A stretch of DNA of 21,474 nucleotides from Caulochytrium protostelioides. Its lineage: Eukaryota > Chytridiomycota > Caulochytriomycetes > Caulochytriales > Caulochytriaceae. The stretch covers positions 1-21,474 of the forward strand of contig ML014366.1 of assembly GCA_003615045.1 (NCBI GenBank). Reading direction: 5' to 3'. The position numbers and the translations under genes are program-made. Each line of letters starts with the position of its first letter. The first letter of the stretch is position 1. Below, piece by piece: positions 9,524 through 18,400 of this stretch. The notes under the pieces are model-generated. The model saw nothing but the letters and a program-made list of their open reading frames with translations. It did no database searches and had not been told where the DNA came from.

Positions 9524-10008
9524 CCCGCAATTTCGGGCCGGCGTCGGAGAATTTCTCTCTTTTTCAGCTCAGCGTGCGAGGTGGGCTGCGTGCTCTCCGC
9601 GGAGGACCGGGGAGCATCGCCAGGCCCGGGAAGCCCACCCGAAGCGCCGAGGAACCGGCCGTCACCGGCACCCAGCACGCCGTCGGACGATGCCGATCCT
9701 TCGACCGTGCGGCCGTGCGCTCCTCGCCGTGTTGCATGCCGGAGCGGCCAAGCCCGCGCCGAGGCCATGCGAGGGCAGGCCCTCGCCTGGATGCTCTCCC
9801 TTCCCGCCTCCCTGTCCTTCCCGCCTCGCTGGGGCGAGTCGGAGTTGGCCTGGACGTATGCTTGCTGTTCGGCCGACCCGCGGCGCGGGGCGGCGTCCGT
9901 CCGCTCGGCGATGGCGAGGAGGCCGGCCGCGACCTCCAAGCATCGCGCCAGGTGGTCCCCACCGGCGCGATGGCCGACGCAGGGGTCCGACCGCCCGGCG
10001 CGAGGCAT
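9520..10008 (-). CDS. Hypothetical ORF, 162 residues, weak support
   Basis: The frame starts at an ATG (MPRAGRSDP) and is open for 162 codons, ending ...KKREILRRRPEIAG. Third codon positions are almost all G or C between about 9780 and 9960 (LARCLEVAAGLLAIAERTD region), which is coding-like. The overall composition is otherwise Arg/Gly/Ala-rich and no domain is recognised. It lies directly upstream, same strand, of the frame-broken segments at 8088-9523 and could be the 5' part of the same decayed or spliced gene. It could equally be chance in GC-rich DNA. Confidence 0.15.
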   Translation of the reverse strand: MPRAGRSDPCVGHRAGGDHLARCLEVAAGLLAIAERTDAAPRRGSAEQQAYVQANSDSPQRGGKDREAGRESIQARACPRMASARAWPLRHATRRGAHGRTVEGSASSDGVLGAGDGRFLGASGGLPGPGDAPRSSAESTQPTSHAELKKREILRRRPEIAG

Positions 10009-10236
10009 GGGAGAGGCCGACGCTGCTGCGGACGCCCCCCCTAGCCTGACCGAGGCCTGGCCGGAGGTGCCGGTGCCCGTCTCGAGGCCCCCATGCCGCG
10101 CCGAAGCGCTGCTGGTGGCTTGATGATGCCGCGGGGTCCGCCTGCTGACATCGCCGCCCGGCGGTCGGCGCGCGTGCGGGCCGAATGTGAAAGCCGTCGC
10201 GGGGCCGGGCGGCCCTCCGGCGGTGGTCCCGAGTGG

Positions 10237-10278
10237 CCTGATGCCGTCGGCCTGATGCCGTCGGCCTGATGCTGCAGG
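10237..10278. repeat. 14-bp tandem repeat, about 3 copies
   Basis: Unit CCTGATGCCGTCGG is present twice exactly (10237-10250, 10251-10264), with a diverged third copy at 10265-10278 (CCTGATGCTGCAGG). Confidence 0.85.
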
Positions 10279-10403
10279 CCGCCGGCCGCAGGCCGCAGGC
10301 GACCGGCAGCCGCGGGTCGGCCGGGGACGCCTCTGCCCGGCCGCAGCCGCGGCCAAGGCCGGCCGGCGAGCTTCCGGCGCCACGGCCGGCCGGACGCGCC
10401 CTC

Positions 10404-10404
<1 letters not shown>

Positions 10405-10446
<42 letters not shown>
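10405..10446. repeat. (GGCGAC)7 hexanucleotide microsatellite
   Basis: Seven perfect GGCGAC units in tandem in the non-coding region upstream of eIF4A. They create artificial Ala-Val or poly-Arg tracts in the overlapping frames. Confidence 0.9.
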
Positions 10447-10450
<4 letters not shown>

Positions 10451-11016
10451 GACCCGCCAACGGCCACGGCGCACCCCATCGGCGCGTCGAGACGCGGGGC
10501 GGGAGGCGGCGGCGGTCGTCGCGCGTGTGGCGCGCTCGCGCCGCGCGCCGTCGCCGCGACCACCCGCGACCACCGGCGCCCGCGCCCGCGCCTCACCGAC
10601 GCCCCGACGGCTCGACACAGGACACCCCATGCCGCCGGCCGGCGGACCCGTGGCGGCCCGGGCGCCCGCGGCGTCGGTCAGGAGGCACGGGGACGGCACA
10701 CGGGACACGAGTCCGGCGGCCGGGGGGAGGTGGGGCGAGCGAGACGGAGGCCATCCTCCCGTCGGCGAGGACGGCGGACGCAGAAGGCATAGGGCAAGTA
10801 TACCTGGACCTCCCTCCATGAAAGCGTCGAGCAGGGGCTCCGCAGAGGCGACGCGGTGAGGGGTTCCAGGGAACGCAGCGGCCTCGGAACGCAGGACGCA
10901 GGGTGTCGTGTGTTTCTCGGAGGAAGCTCCGTATTCGTTGCGAACCGCACGACCATACTTCCGTTTTTTGTACTTCCCCACCCCCACCCACCCAGCACCA
11001 CTTCAAGTTTACCAAT

Positions 11017-11781
11017 ATGGCGGACTCCATGACTCAGGTCGCCGATGCGGAAATCGAGACCAACTGGGACGAGGTTGTCGACACCTTCGATGCCCTTGGC
11101 CTGAACGATGAGCTCCTCCGCGGCATCTTCGCCTACGGTTTCGAGAAGCCGTCGGCCATTCAGCAGCGTGCCATCAAGCCGGTGCTCCTGGGCCGCGATG
11201 TCATTGCCCAGGCCCAGTCGGGTACCGGCAAGACCGCCACCTTCTCCATCTCGATCCTGCAGCGTCTGGACATGAGCCTGAACCAGATTCAGGCCCTGGT
11301 CCTTGCCCCGACCCGTGAGCTGGCCCAGCAGATCTGCAAGGTGCTGGCCAACCTCGGTGAATTCATGAAGGTCAAGGCCCACGCGTGCATTGGTGGTACC
11401 AAGATCATTGACGACATCAAGATCTTCGAGGCCGGTGTCCACGTCGTCGTCGGCACCCCCGGCCGTGTCTACGACATGCTGAACCGCGGCCACTTCAAGT
11501 CGAGCAGCATCAAGATGTTCGTCCTCGACGAGGCCGACGAGATGCTGTCCCGCGGTTTCACCGAGCAGATCTACAACATCTTCCAGCTCCTCCCCAACAC
11601 CACCCAGGTCGTGCTCCTTTCGGCCACCATGCCCCAGGACGTGCTCGAGGTGGCCAACAAGTTCATGAACAACCCCATCCGCATTCTGGTCAAGCGCGAT
11701 GAGCTCACCCTCGAGGGTATCAAGCAGTTCTACATCGCCGTCTCCTCGGAGGAGTACAAGGTCGAGACCCTCTGCGACCTC

Positions 11782-11820
<39 letters not shown>

Positions 11821-12204
11821 AACACCCGCCGCAAGGTCGAGTACCTCACCGAGAAGATGACGACTGCCCAGCACACCGTCTCCGCCATCCACGGTGAGAT
11901 GGACCAGGAGCTCCGCAACAACATTATGAAGGAGTTCCGCTCGGGCTCGTCGCGTGTCCTCATCGCCACTGACCTGCTCGCCCGTGGTATCGACGTCCAG
12001 CACGTGTCGCTCGTCATCAACTACGACCTGCCCTCCGACAAGGAAAACTACATCCACCGTATCGGTCGTGGTGGTCGTTTCGGTCGCAAGGGTGTTGCCG
12101 TCAACTTCGTCAACGACGAGGACCAGCCCCTCCTCAAGGAGCTCGAGACCTACTACAACACCAAGATCGACGAGATGCCCGCCGATATCTCGGACTTCCT
12201 GTAA
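11017..12204 (+). CDS. eIF4A: Eukaryotic initiation factor 4A (DEAD-box RNA helicase)
   Basis: The 395-residue ORF has the usual length of eIF4A. The start [10 protein letters not shown] is chosen because the upstream extension has no ATG and family members begin here. It is the ATP-dependent helicase of the eIF4F complex that unwinds mRNA 5' leaders in the cytoplasm. Motifs in order: Q-motif [10 protein letters not shown] (41-50), motif I AQSGTGKT (66-73), PTRELAQQ (98-105), GG (126-127), TPGR (147-150), motif II DEAD (171-174), SAT (202-204), ARGID (322-326) and HRIGRGGR (347-354). All catalytic motifs are intact. The [13 protein letters not shown] ending and the C-terminus matching metazoan/fungal eIF4A argue for eIF4A proper rather than eIF4A-III (FAL1). 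It uses GGT, CGT and ATC/CTC codons more than its neighbours, fitting very high expression. No intron is seen. Confidence 0.98.
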
Positions 12205-13157
12205 AGCGCTCACCCGCTTGGTTCATGGCCGCCCTTCCCGCCTGCCCTCCTTGCTACGCGTCCGCTCTCTCTCTCCGGGTTCGGTCGGAGAGAACGGCGC
12301 CGCGCGAGGGTCGGCGGGGGCGGCACGTGGACGGTGCGAGGGAAGGGCGCGCCTTCCAGGACGATCGGGGCACCGCCGGCTTTTCTAGTGTAGCAAACCG
12401 GCGGTCGGCCTCCATCGACGCGACATCAGGATCGTGTGTTCTTCTCTTGCTCCCGCTCCGCGCGTGCTCCTCCGCCATGCTCCCGTCCCCGTTCACTCCA
12501 CGGCGGCGCCGACGTGCCTGGCGTCCCGTGGCACTCCGCCTGGTGGTGCCCTAGGTCGCCTGTGTGGACTCGCTCGACGCCCTGCTGCTGCCGCTGTGGG
12601 CAGGGCCCAGCGTCGGCATCTGCCTTTGCATCACGGTGGATGTGGACGCGAGGAAGCGGGGGGAGCTGGGTCGCGCGCGCGGGCGAGCGAAATCACCCGG
12701 TCTCTCCCTGGGGCTGCCACGTGGCGCTGCGACCGGCTCCTCGGTCCGTCGGCCCCCGCACCCGTGCTGCCCAGGGCGGCGTCCGCTGCTTTTTTTTTCT
12801 CGCCGTCCCTGCCGGACGCTTCTCTTCCGCTCATCATTCGTGCCTCTCACGTTTACCATCTTATTATCGCATTCCCGTTTTCCTCTCCTTTTAGATGCAT
12901 TCGAACTTGCCTTTTCCCTGAATATCCGCCCGTGGCATTAGGCAGACCCCCCCTCCCCGCGAAGGAACGACGAGTGGCGGTTGTCGGGAATCGGCGTGTC
13001 CTCTCGAGAGACGTCGAGAGACGTCGTTGTCGTTGCCGCGAGAAGGAGAATGTCATAGGCATGATGGGATGTATTGATGCTCGATGTTATCTTTTCGAGA
13101 CCCTGTCGCTGTTCGAGAAGCCGAGGATCAAGGAATCAGACAATGAAGGATGGACGA
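12205..13157. other. Convergent intergenic region between eIF4A and RPC3
   Basis: It contains the two 3' UTRs and no supported gene. A markedly lower-GC, pyrimidine-rich + strand segment (about 12790-12935) begins with nine T and ends in CTCCTTTTAG followed by ATG and a stop eight codons later. It resembles a promoter leader or 3' splice site but leads to no ORF. A 10-bp direct repeat CGAGAGACGT lies near 13003-13022. No AATAAA was found. Confidence 0.45.
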
Positions 13158-15461
13158 TTAGAGGTCTTCCAGCAGGAGCAGTCCCTCGAGCAAGCGCAGC
13201 TCGGCGGCATGCAGGGCATTCTGGCGCCGCTCCAGATCCTTGGCCATGACCTGCTCGCGGTCCGAGAGCTGGGCGATGCCCAACTTGACATCCGAGCGCT
13301 CAAGCTTCGCGACAAGGTGGGCGCGCTGGCGCAGCAGGGCCGCGTAGCGCTGCTTGACGTTGCCCAGCGTGCGCGCCGTGCGCTGCGCCAGCCGCGCCGT
13401 GCTCGCGGGGATATCCACAAACCACAAGAAATACGTGCGCTGCGCCGCGTGGTCCGCGCTGCGCGGCACGTCCTGCAGAAACACGAGCCCGGCCTCCAGC
13501 AGCTGGTAGAGCACCTCGCGCGCCGCCTTCTCGGGCACCAGCAGCAGCTTCGCGAGGTGGCGCTCCTCCAGCCGGCCCTTGGCCAGCAAGCAGCGCCACA
13601 GCCGCGCCGCGATGCGGCCGAAGCGGTCCGTGATGAACGTCTCCATGTACCGGGCGAGCAGCTGCGGCCGCAGGCGGTCGAACGCCACGCGGTAGCCGCC
13701 CGCCGCGCCCATGGCGCCGCTGCCGCCATGTAGATCCGAGGCCTCCGACGCGGGGACCAGGAAGCCCATGCTGTCGGCGGCCAGCGCGTCCAGAAAGTCC
13801 TGGAGACGCTCCATCGGCAGCGCGTACGGGTTGAACGGCACGGGCACCGCCACGAGCGGCGTGGCGCCTGCGGCCGCGGTGACGGCCGCAGCCGCCGTGC
13901 CGGGCTCCGGCTTGACGCCCTTCGCGGCTGCGGCGGCCGCCGCATTGGTGGCCTCGGCGGCGGCCACGGCCTCGCTGTTGAGCGTGACCCAGCACTGCGC
14001 CTTGCGCAGCAGCTCCTGGGTGATGCGCAGCGGCACCACCGCGGCGCTCTGCGCGTTGGGCCCGCCCGCCGCCTCCACGAGCTCGCGCGCTTTGCTGCTG
14101 CCGCCGACCGCATCGACCGACAGCCCCGGCAGGCGGCACACGCCGATGTCGTCAAAGACCGTGTCGAGCACCGCCTCGTAGACGGCGCCCGCGCGCTTAT
14201 TGATGCGCAGGCTCGCGTGCCGCGCAAGAATCGTGCTGCGCATCAGGATGTGCAAGCGGTCCGTGTTCACGGCAAAGAAGGGCGTCTTGGCGAGCTGCGT
14301 CAAGCGCTGCGCCCCCTGGTCCGTCTCGTCGGCCGCGCCCGCGGCGTCATCGGCCGCGGTCGCCGTCGCGCCGTGAGCGGTCCGCGCCCGCTTCGTCGCG
14401 GCGCCCTGCAGGTCAAACCCGAGGTCTTCATCGCCCAGATCAAACAAGGCGCCGTTGTATGGCCGTTTGCCTGGAATCGTGCCGGCCGTCGCCGTACGGA
14501 CGTCGTTCGAATCCCACGCCTCGCCGCTGCCGTTGCCGCCGCCGCCGTAGCGCGGCGCCAGGTGGCCACCGTATTTCTGCAGGGCAAAGGTGGCGACCTG
14601 GGACAACCGCTCGTTGGCCTGGCGGAGCTCCGCCATGCGCAGATCGATGCGGAGTTTCGCAAGCTCGTTCGCACTCACGGGGCCGCGCTTCGAGAGCGCT
14701 TCCTGCTCGATGTTGATGCGGCGGTCGGCCGGGATGATGGCCTCGTCGGCATAGACGAGCCGCACGACGCGGGCCTCCAGCATCGTCTCGAAGGCGGCGG
14801 CGCAGGCGGCGGGCGTCGCGGGCGTCCGCATCGCCGCGTCGCGCGCCGGATCGCCGGTCCGCACCACGCCGGGCCCGGACTCGGGCGGTGCCGGCGGCAG
14901 CAGCTTCGGGCGCTTCGGCGCATCGCGGTCCTGCTGGGGGTCGTCGGTCGCGCCCGCGAGCCGCACCGCGTCGGTCTCGGTGAGCTTGCCGTACAGCAGC
15001 AGGGCGGCGACGACGGCAGCCGCAGGACGGCCCCAGCGGGTCTCCACGAGGCTGACATAGCGCGGGTTCAGATTGCGCCGTACGACGCGGTCCGTGAGCA
15101 GCGCGTAGCGCACCTGTGAGGGCCCGCCGCCCGCGGGCGCCGCACCGGCGCCGGCCAGCGGATCGTGGGGCTCGGCATACGCCGCGAGGCCCTGCTGGAG
15201 CAGGACAAAGAGGGCTTCTCGGACGGCCTTAGGCTTGATGCGGCCCGCGGCGGCGCTCTTGACGGCGCCGGCGACGGTGGGCTTGAGCGAGGCGGTGCCC
15301 CCGATGGCGTTGGCGCGGGCCGACGCGAGGTTGGCGGCGCGGACGAGGTCGCCGACGGTCTGGGCGCCGTGGCGCACCAGCAGGCTGCCGACCAGCGCGA
15401 CGCGCGGGCCGAAGTGCTCGGTCAGCACGAGGTTCACCAGGCGGTGCTCATACTGCGCCAT
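13158..15461 (-). CDS. RNA polymerase III subunit RPC3 / RPC82 (POLR3C-like)
   Basis: A 767-residue protein, chosen to start at MAQYEHRLVNLVLTEHFG: this is the usual family N-terminus and the context (A at -3, G at +4) is good. The frame is open 185 codons further upstream, but that part is Arg/Pro-rich and unlike the family. RPC3 with RPC6 and RPC7 forms the pol III-specific initiation subcomplex in the nucleus. Features: N-terminal winged-helix region (1-~110), later winged helices, a Gly/Ala/Pro linker, a poly-Ala insert (about 494-535), a C-terminal winged helix (about 607-684, RLWRCLLAKGRLEERHLAKL through SADHAAQRTYFLWFVD, matching the DHAPSRTFYLY block of POLR3C) and a coiled-coil C-terminus (about 690-767) ending LLLLEDL. 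It is longer than human POLR3C (534) or yeast Rpc82 (654) because of low-complexity inserts. No intron is seen. Confidence 0.92.
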   Translation of the reverse strand: MAQYEHRLVNLVLTEHFGPRVALVGSLLVRHGAQTVGDLVRAANLASARANAIGGTASLKPTVAGAVKSAAAGRIKPKAVREALFVLLQQGLAAYAEPHDPLAGAGAAPAGGGPSQVRYALLTDRVVRRNLNPRYVSLVETRWGRPAAAVVAALLLYGKLTETDAVRLAGATDDPQQDRDAPKRPKLLPPAPPESGPGVVRTGDPARDAAMRTPATPAACAAAFETMLEARVVRLVYADEAIIPADRRINIEQEALSKRGPVSANELAKLRIDLRMAELRQANERLSQVATFALQKYGGHLAPRYGGGGNGSGEAWDSNDVRTATAGTIPGKRPYNGALFDLGDEDLGFDLQGAATKRARTAHGATATAADDAAGAADETDQGAQRLTQLAKTPFFAVNTDRLHILMRSTILARHASLRINKRAGAVYEAVLDTVFDDIGVCRLPGLSVDAVGGSSKARELVEAAGGPNAQSAAVVPLRITQELLRKAQCWVTLNSEAVAAAEATNAAAAAAAKGVKPEPGTAAAAVTAAAGATPLVAVPVPFNPYALPMERLQDFLDALAADSMGFLVPASEASDLHGGSGAMGAAGGYRVAFDRLRPQLLARYMETFITDRFGRIAARLWRCLLAKGRLEERHLAKLLLVPEKAAREVLYQLLEAGLVFLQDVPRSADHAAQRTYFLWFVDIPASTARLAQRTARTLGNVKQRYAALLRQRAHLVAKLERSDVKLGIAQLSDREQVMAKDLERRQNALHAAELRLLEGLLLLEDL

Positions 15462-16638
15462 CGTTCGGCGCGGCGGGACGCCGCCGAGAGGAAACGCCGG
15501 GACGCAGGGCCGCGACAGCCGATCACGGCCGGTCGCCACGCGACGCGGTCGGAGTTGGCGACGGCGATGCCGCTGGAGGCCCGCCGAGGCGCGTCGCACA
15601 CGGGGATCGCCGCAGACAGGACCGACGGGGTCGTAGCCCTGCTGTGCAAACGCACGGTGCTGTCGACGGCGCAGCTGTGTGGGCGCCGTGGGGACCAGAA
15701 GGGCGCCGGATTCTCTCCCGAGCGAGCGTGCGGCAAGCGGGCCGCGTGGGGCGTCGACAGCGCCGTCAGTTGGGAGACCGCGGGGGCACGTGGTTTCTAG
15801 AGACGGAGGTCGGGGTTGGCGTGGTATCACGGCAAGGAGCAGGAGAAGCGGGAAGGCCCTAGCGGCTCCGTGGTCGCTGCGCGCGCGTGCTGGAAGGGCC
15901 CAGCGGGTGATGCGGCAGCCGAGGCGAACGGCGATGGCAATCGCGCACTCTGTGGCCGCTCGCGGTTGAATGGCAGGCTGAGCGGTCGTGCTGGCGACGG
16001 CGAGAGCATGTCGCAATCAACCGGTAGCGGCAAGAGTTCCCGTCGGCGCCGCGTGCTGGTGCGCATGCTGCTGGCCGGTGGTGGCCTATCTCCGCCGTCC
16101 GCAGCGCAGGATACCTCCGCTCAGGCTGCCGCCGTCGCGCCGGTCTGCAGGGAGTCGGGGCTGTAGGGGGCCGCTGCGCCACTCGGCGGCGGCGGCGGCG
16201 GCCGAAGTGTGCATGGGGCATGCCTGGCATAGCCGGGACGGACGATCCTGGCTCGAAGCCTGCGCCACGCAGCCGCGGCCGCAGTCACGGCCACGCGGCC
16301 GCACGCCTCGCTTCTCTCGATCCACTCGGAGACTCCGCTTCTCGCTCGAAACCCCGCTCATGCATTGTGCCTCATCGTGCCCATACCGCATACCGCATGA
16401 TCCCTACAAGCCAGGCTGGTTCCATGGCTGACCGCCGCCCAGGGGTCTTGAACGATGCATCACACCGAAGGATACAAAAACATATGCAGTAAGCAGAGAG
16501 AGAAAGAGAGACATGAGAGAAGCGAGGCGGTGGGTAAGGCGAGGATGAGGTCGGAGCCCATCTGCCGCCGGGCCGCGGAAGGCCGTTGTCGACGGCGGTC
16601 GGCCGACGTGACCCCTCGCAACCGATGCGACGATCGCT
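15462..16638. other. Intergenic region between RPC3 (5' side) and syntaxin (3' side)
   Basis: This should hold the RPC3 promoter and the syntaxin 3' UTR. Open frames are Arg/Ala/Pro-rich and none resembles a protein. A short purine stretch of AGAG type (about 16495-16520) and a duplicated ATACCGC (about 16383-16396) are the only simple repeats noted. No RNA gene is recognised. Confidence 0.45.
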
Positions 16639-17745
16639 TCAGAGCCCTGATGCGGTGTCCTCAGTGCCAATAATGATCGTCGTGACGTTGCCGTTATTCG
16701 CGGGCGCCGTATACCGGCTCTTCTTGACAATGACGGCGATAAAGATCAGCGCGCAGACGACGATGAGCAACCCGATGCAGATCTTGGCGGGCCAGTTGTT
16801 CTGGTAGCTCTGGGCCTTGACGAGCTCCGAGTGCGCGCTCTCGAGGTGGACCTGCGTGTTTTCGATGTTGTAGTCGATGCGATCGAGCACGGTGCCCTGG
16901 TCGATGACCATCGTCTGCAGTTCCTGGAAGATGGCCGCGAGGTCGTGGATACTCTTGACGATCGCATTGATTTCGCGCTCACGCTGCGAAACGACCTCCT
17001 CGTTGTCCTGCACGAGTCGCATCTGCGCGTCCGTAAAGACGGCGTCCAGCTCGGCGTCCTCGGGACTGATCTCGGCCATGCCCGCAGCCGCGCCGGAAAA
17101 CACGTCCTTGCCGCGGGTCTCGCGGGCGCGCAGCTTGCCCAGATACGCGCTCTGGGCCTTGCGGAACGTCGTCGAGACGTCCTGGAGCTTGGCCGCGAGG
17201 CTCATCTGGACGTTCTTGCTGAGCGCGCGCGCCTGCGCCGTCGCCTGCGCGGGATCGCTCGGCAGCGGTGCGCCGTCGGGGAGCACGCGCTTCACTCGCC
17301 GCTGCGCCGCCTGCAGCGACGTCGTGATCGCCCCCGTCAGCGCGTGGATCTGGCCCTCGCTCCCGGCGTCGTCGAAGCCCGCCATCAGGTGCCGCCGGTG
17401 CAGGACCTCCAGCTCGCTCACCTGCCCGCGCATCTCGGCCACGGCGCGGTCGATGTCGTCGATCACCTGCAGCCAGCGCGGCGGTAGATGGCTCATGTCG
17501 ACGGCGGTCATGCCGCTGGCGCCACCGGCCGCGCCGCCGCTCGGCGGGAGCTGCGCATAGCCGCCCGCAGAACCTTCGTTGGCGATGAGCCCGGCCGACT
17601 CGGACATCTCGTAGCCCGCATGCTTGATGGAGGCGCCGCCGCCGAGGCCGGCGCTGCCGCCGGCGCGCGGGTAGAGCCCGCCGGCCGGGCGCGCATAGGA
17701 GTTGCGGTACTGCAGGAACAGCACCGTCTTGCTGCGCGTGGCCAT
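16639..17745 (-). CDS. Syntaxin-16 / Tlg2-type Qa-SNARE
   Basis: A 368-residue protein. The start MATRSKTVLFLQYR is preferred over an upstream in-frame start because it has a near-perfect Kozak context (accgccATGG) and matches the N-terminus of Tlg2/STX16, whose N-peptide (LFLxYR) binds the SM protein Vps45. The Qa-SNARE acts in fusion of endosome-derived vesicles with the trans-Golgi network. Seen in order: N-peptide (1-15), Gly/Ala-rich linker, Habc-like helices (from PPRWLQVIDDIDRAVAEM, about 85-205), SNARE motif (about 255-312) with zero-layer Gln Q283 in DQGTVLDRIDYN, a transmembrane span (about 320-340, AKICIGLLIVVCALIFIAVIV), then KKSR and a lumenal tail of about 28 residues containing an NVT sequon. 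The block QGTVLDRIDYN is nearly identical to STX16. No intron is seen. Confidence 0.95.
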   Translation of the reverse strand: MATRSKTVLFLQYRNSYARPAGGLYPRAGGSAGLGGGASIKHAGYEMSESAGLIANEGSAGGYAQLPPSGGAAGGASGMTAVDMSHLPPRWLQVIDDIDRAVAEMRGQVSELEVLHRRHLMAGFDDAGSEGQIHALTGAITTSLQAAQRRVKRVLPDGAPLPSDPAQATAQARALSKNVQMSLAAKLQDVSTTFRKAQSAYLGKLRARETRGKDVFSGAAAGMAEISPEDAELDAVFTDAQMRLVQDNEEVVSQREREINAIVKSIHDLAAIFQELQTMVIDQGTVLDRIDYNIENTQVHLESAHSELVKAQSYQNNWPAKICIGLLIVVCALIFIAVIVKKSRYTAPANNGNVTTIIIGTEDTASGL

Positions 17746-18007
17746 GGCGGTCCGGACGCGCCCTGCGGTCCGGAACAGGGGGGTGAGCGACAAGCGCTGG
17801 ACGACAAGCTGAAGAGCCGATGCCGGCGGGCGGTATGGGTTCCTCGGCGATGCTTGATCGGTTAATCACTGATGGTGATGATGGGCCCCGGGGCGGTCGC
17901 AGGGGGTCTCGCGTCGAGGGGAGTTGCCGTGGCGTTCGCTTCTCGGCGAGAAAAGTATGATTCGACAGGATAGCGCCGACGGGACGGGGGCCGATCGTCG
18001 TTTGGCA

Positions 18008-18033
18008 GGATTAGGATTAGGATTAGGATTAGG
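18008..18033. repeat. (GGATTA)4 telomere-like tandem repeat
   Basis: Four perfect GGATTA units followed by GG (equivalently TTAGGA) stand in a GC-rich setting, about 263 bp upstream of the syntaxin start. The unit differs from the TTAGGG telomere repeat of most fungi and animals by one base. It may be an interstitial telomere-like tract, a binding site for a telobox/Myb-type factor in the divergent promoter, or a chance microsatellite. Confidence 0.9.
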
Positions 18034-18101
18034 CCTTGTCTAGATGTTGAGTCAAATGATTCGAGGTGGAGATGCGCATGTGGCGAGGCAGCCGGACAGC
18101 C

Positions 18102-18133
18102 GGGCAGCAGGGCAGCAGGGCAGCAGGGCAGCA
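18102..18133. repeat. 8-bp tandem repeat GGGCAGCA x4
   Basis: Four perfect GGGCAGCA copies, followed by a partial GGAC. Minisatellite in non-coding DNA. Confidence 0.9.
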
Positions 18134-18340
18134 GGACGGGTTCGCATGCGACAAATGGGACTCTGTGGTCGTCAGGTGCTCATGGGATGCGCATGCCACA
18201 GCATCACGTGGCTCTCGCCGTTGACCGTCGGCGTCTTTGAGGCACAGCGGAGTTGCGTTTCGTGCCTTTCGTAGCGCTTTGGCTCGAGACAGCCGCCAGG
18301 GATGTGCGATCGACGGGCGGCCGCGGGCGCTACCGCGTAT

Positions 18341-18400
18341 CGTGCCGACGAGCCTCGTGCCGACGAGCCTCGAGCAGACGAGCCTCGAGCAGACGAGCGC
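18341..18400. repeat. 15-bp tandem repeat x4 (two subtypes)
   Basis: Units 18341-18355 and 18356-18370 read CGTGCCGACGAGCCT. Units 18371-18385 and 18386-18400 read CGAGCAGACGAGCCT, the last ending GC instead of CT. The 15-bp period keeps every frame open (one frame gives RADEP repeats), which explains the spurious ORFs here. The two paired subtypes suggest two rounds of duplication. Confidence 0.9.

Larger units (their letters stand above)
10009..11016. other. Non-coding, repeat-containing region upstream of eIF4A
   Basis: No credible gene is seen. Long open frames on both strands are Arg/Ala/Pro/Gly-rich shadows of extreme GC content. The stretch holds a 14-bp imperfect tandem repeat, a GGCGAC run and, nearer eIF4A, a small AT island GTATAC at about 10797-10802 (some 215 bp before the start codon). 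It ends in a T-run plus C-rich tract (about 10965-10995) that probably lies in the eIF4A 5' UTR or core promoter. No ATG occurs between about 10820 and the eIF4A start, as expected for an efficient leader. Confidence 0.5.

Noticed and set aside
8801-10123. 440-codon + strand open frame
   Set aside because: Composition is noise-like (Arg, Ala, Pro, Gly, Ser) and begins without a supported start; the opposite strand looks more protein-like.
9662-10987. 441-codon minus-strand frame with poly-Arg tract
   Set aside because: The poly-Arg tract is simply the GGCGAC microsatellite read in this frame, and it runs through the eIF4A promoter.
10903-11016. 38-codon N-terminal extension of eIF4A
   Set aside because: It begins with GTG, contains no ATG, and the 395-residue form matches the family start exactly.
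10678-12213. 511-codon minus-strand open frame opposite eIF4A, Leu/Val/Asp-rich
   Set aside because: It mirrors the biased codons of eIF4A exactly. The composition follows from the reverse complement and matches no protein family.
14500-14520. B-box-like GTTCGAATCC inside the RPC3 gene, suggesting a second tRNA
   Set aside because: No matching acceptor, D or anticodon arms surround it, and it lies within conserved coding sequence.
15462-16016. 185-codon upstream extension of the RPC3 frame
   Set aside because: The sequence is Arg/Pro/Ala-rich and unlike the family. The internal ATG at 15461 fits both the family N-terminus and the start context.
17746-17793. 16-residue N-terminal extension of syntaxin
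   Set aside because: The ATG at 17745 has a near-perfect Kozak context and gives the canonical N-peptide start; the upstream start does not.
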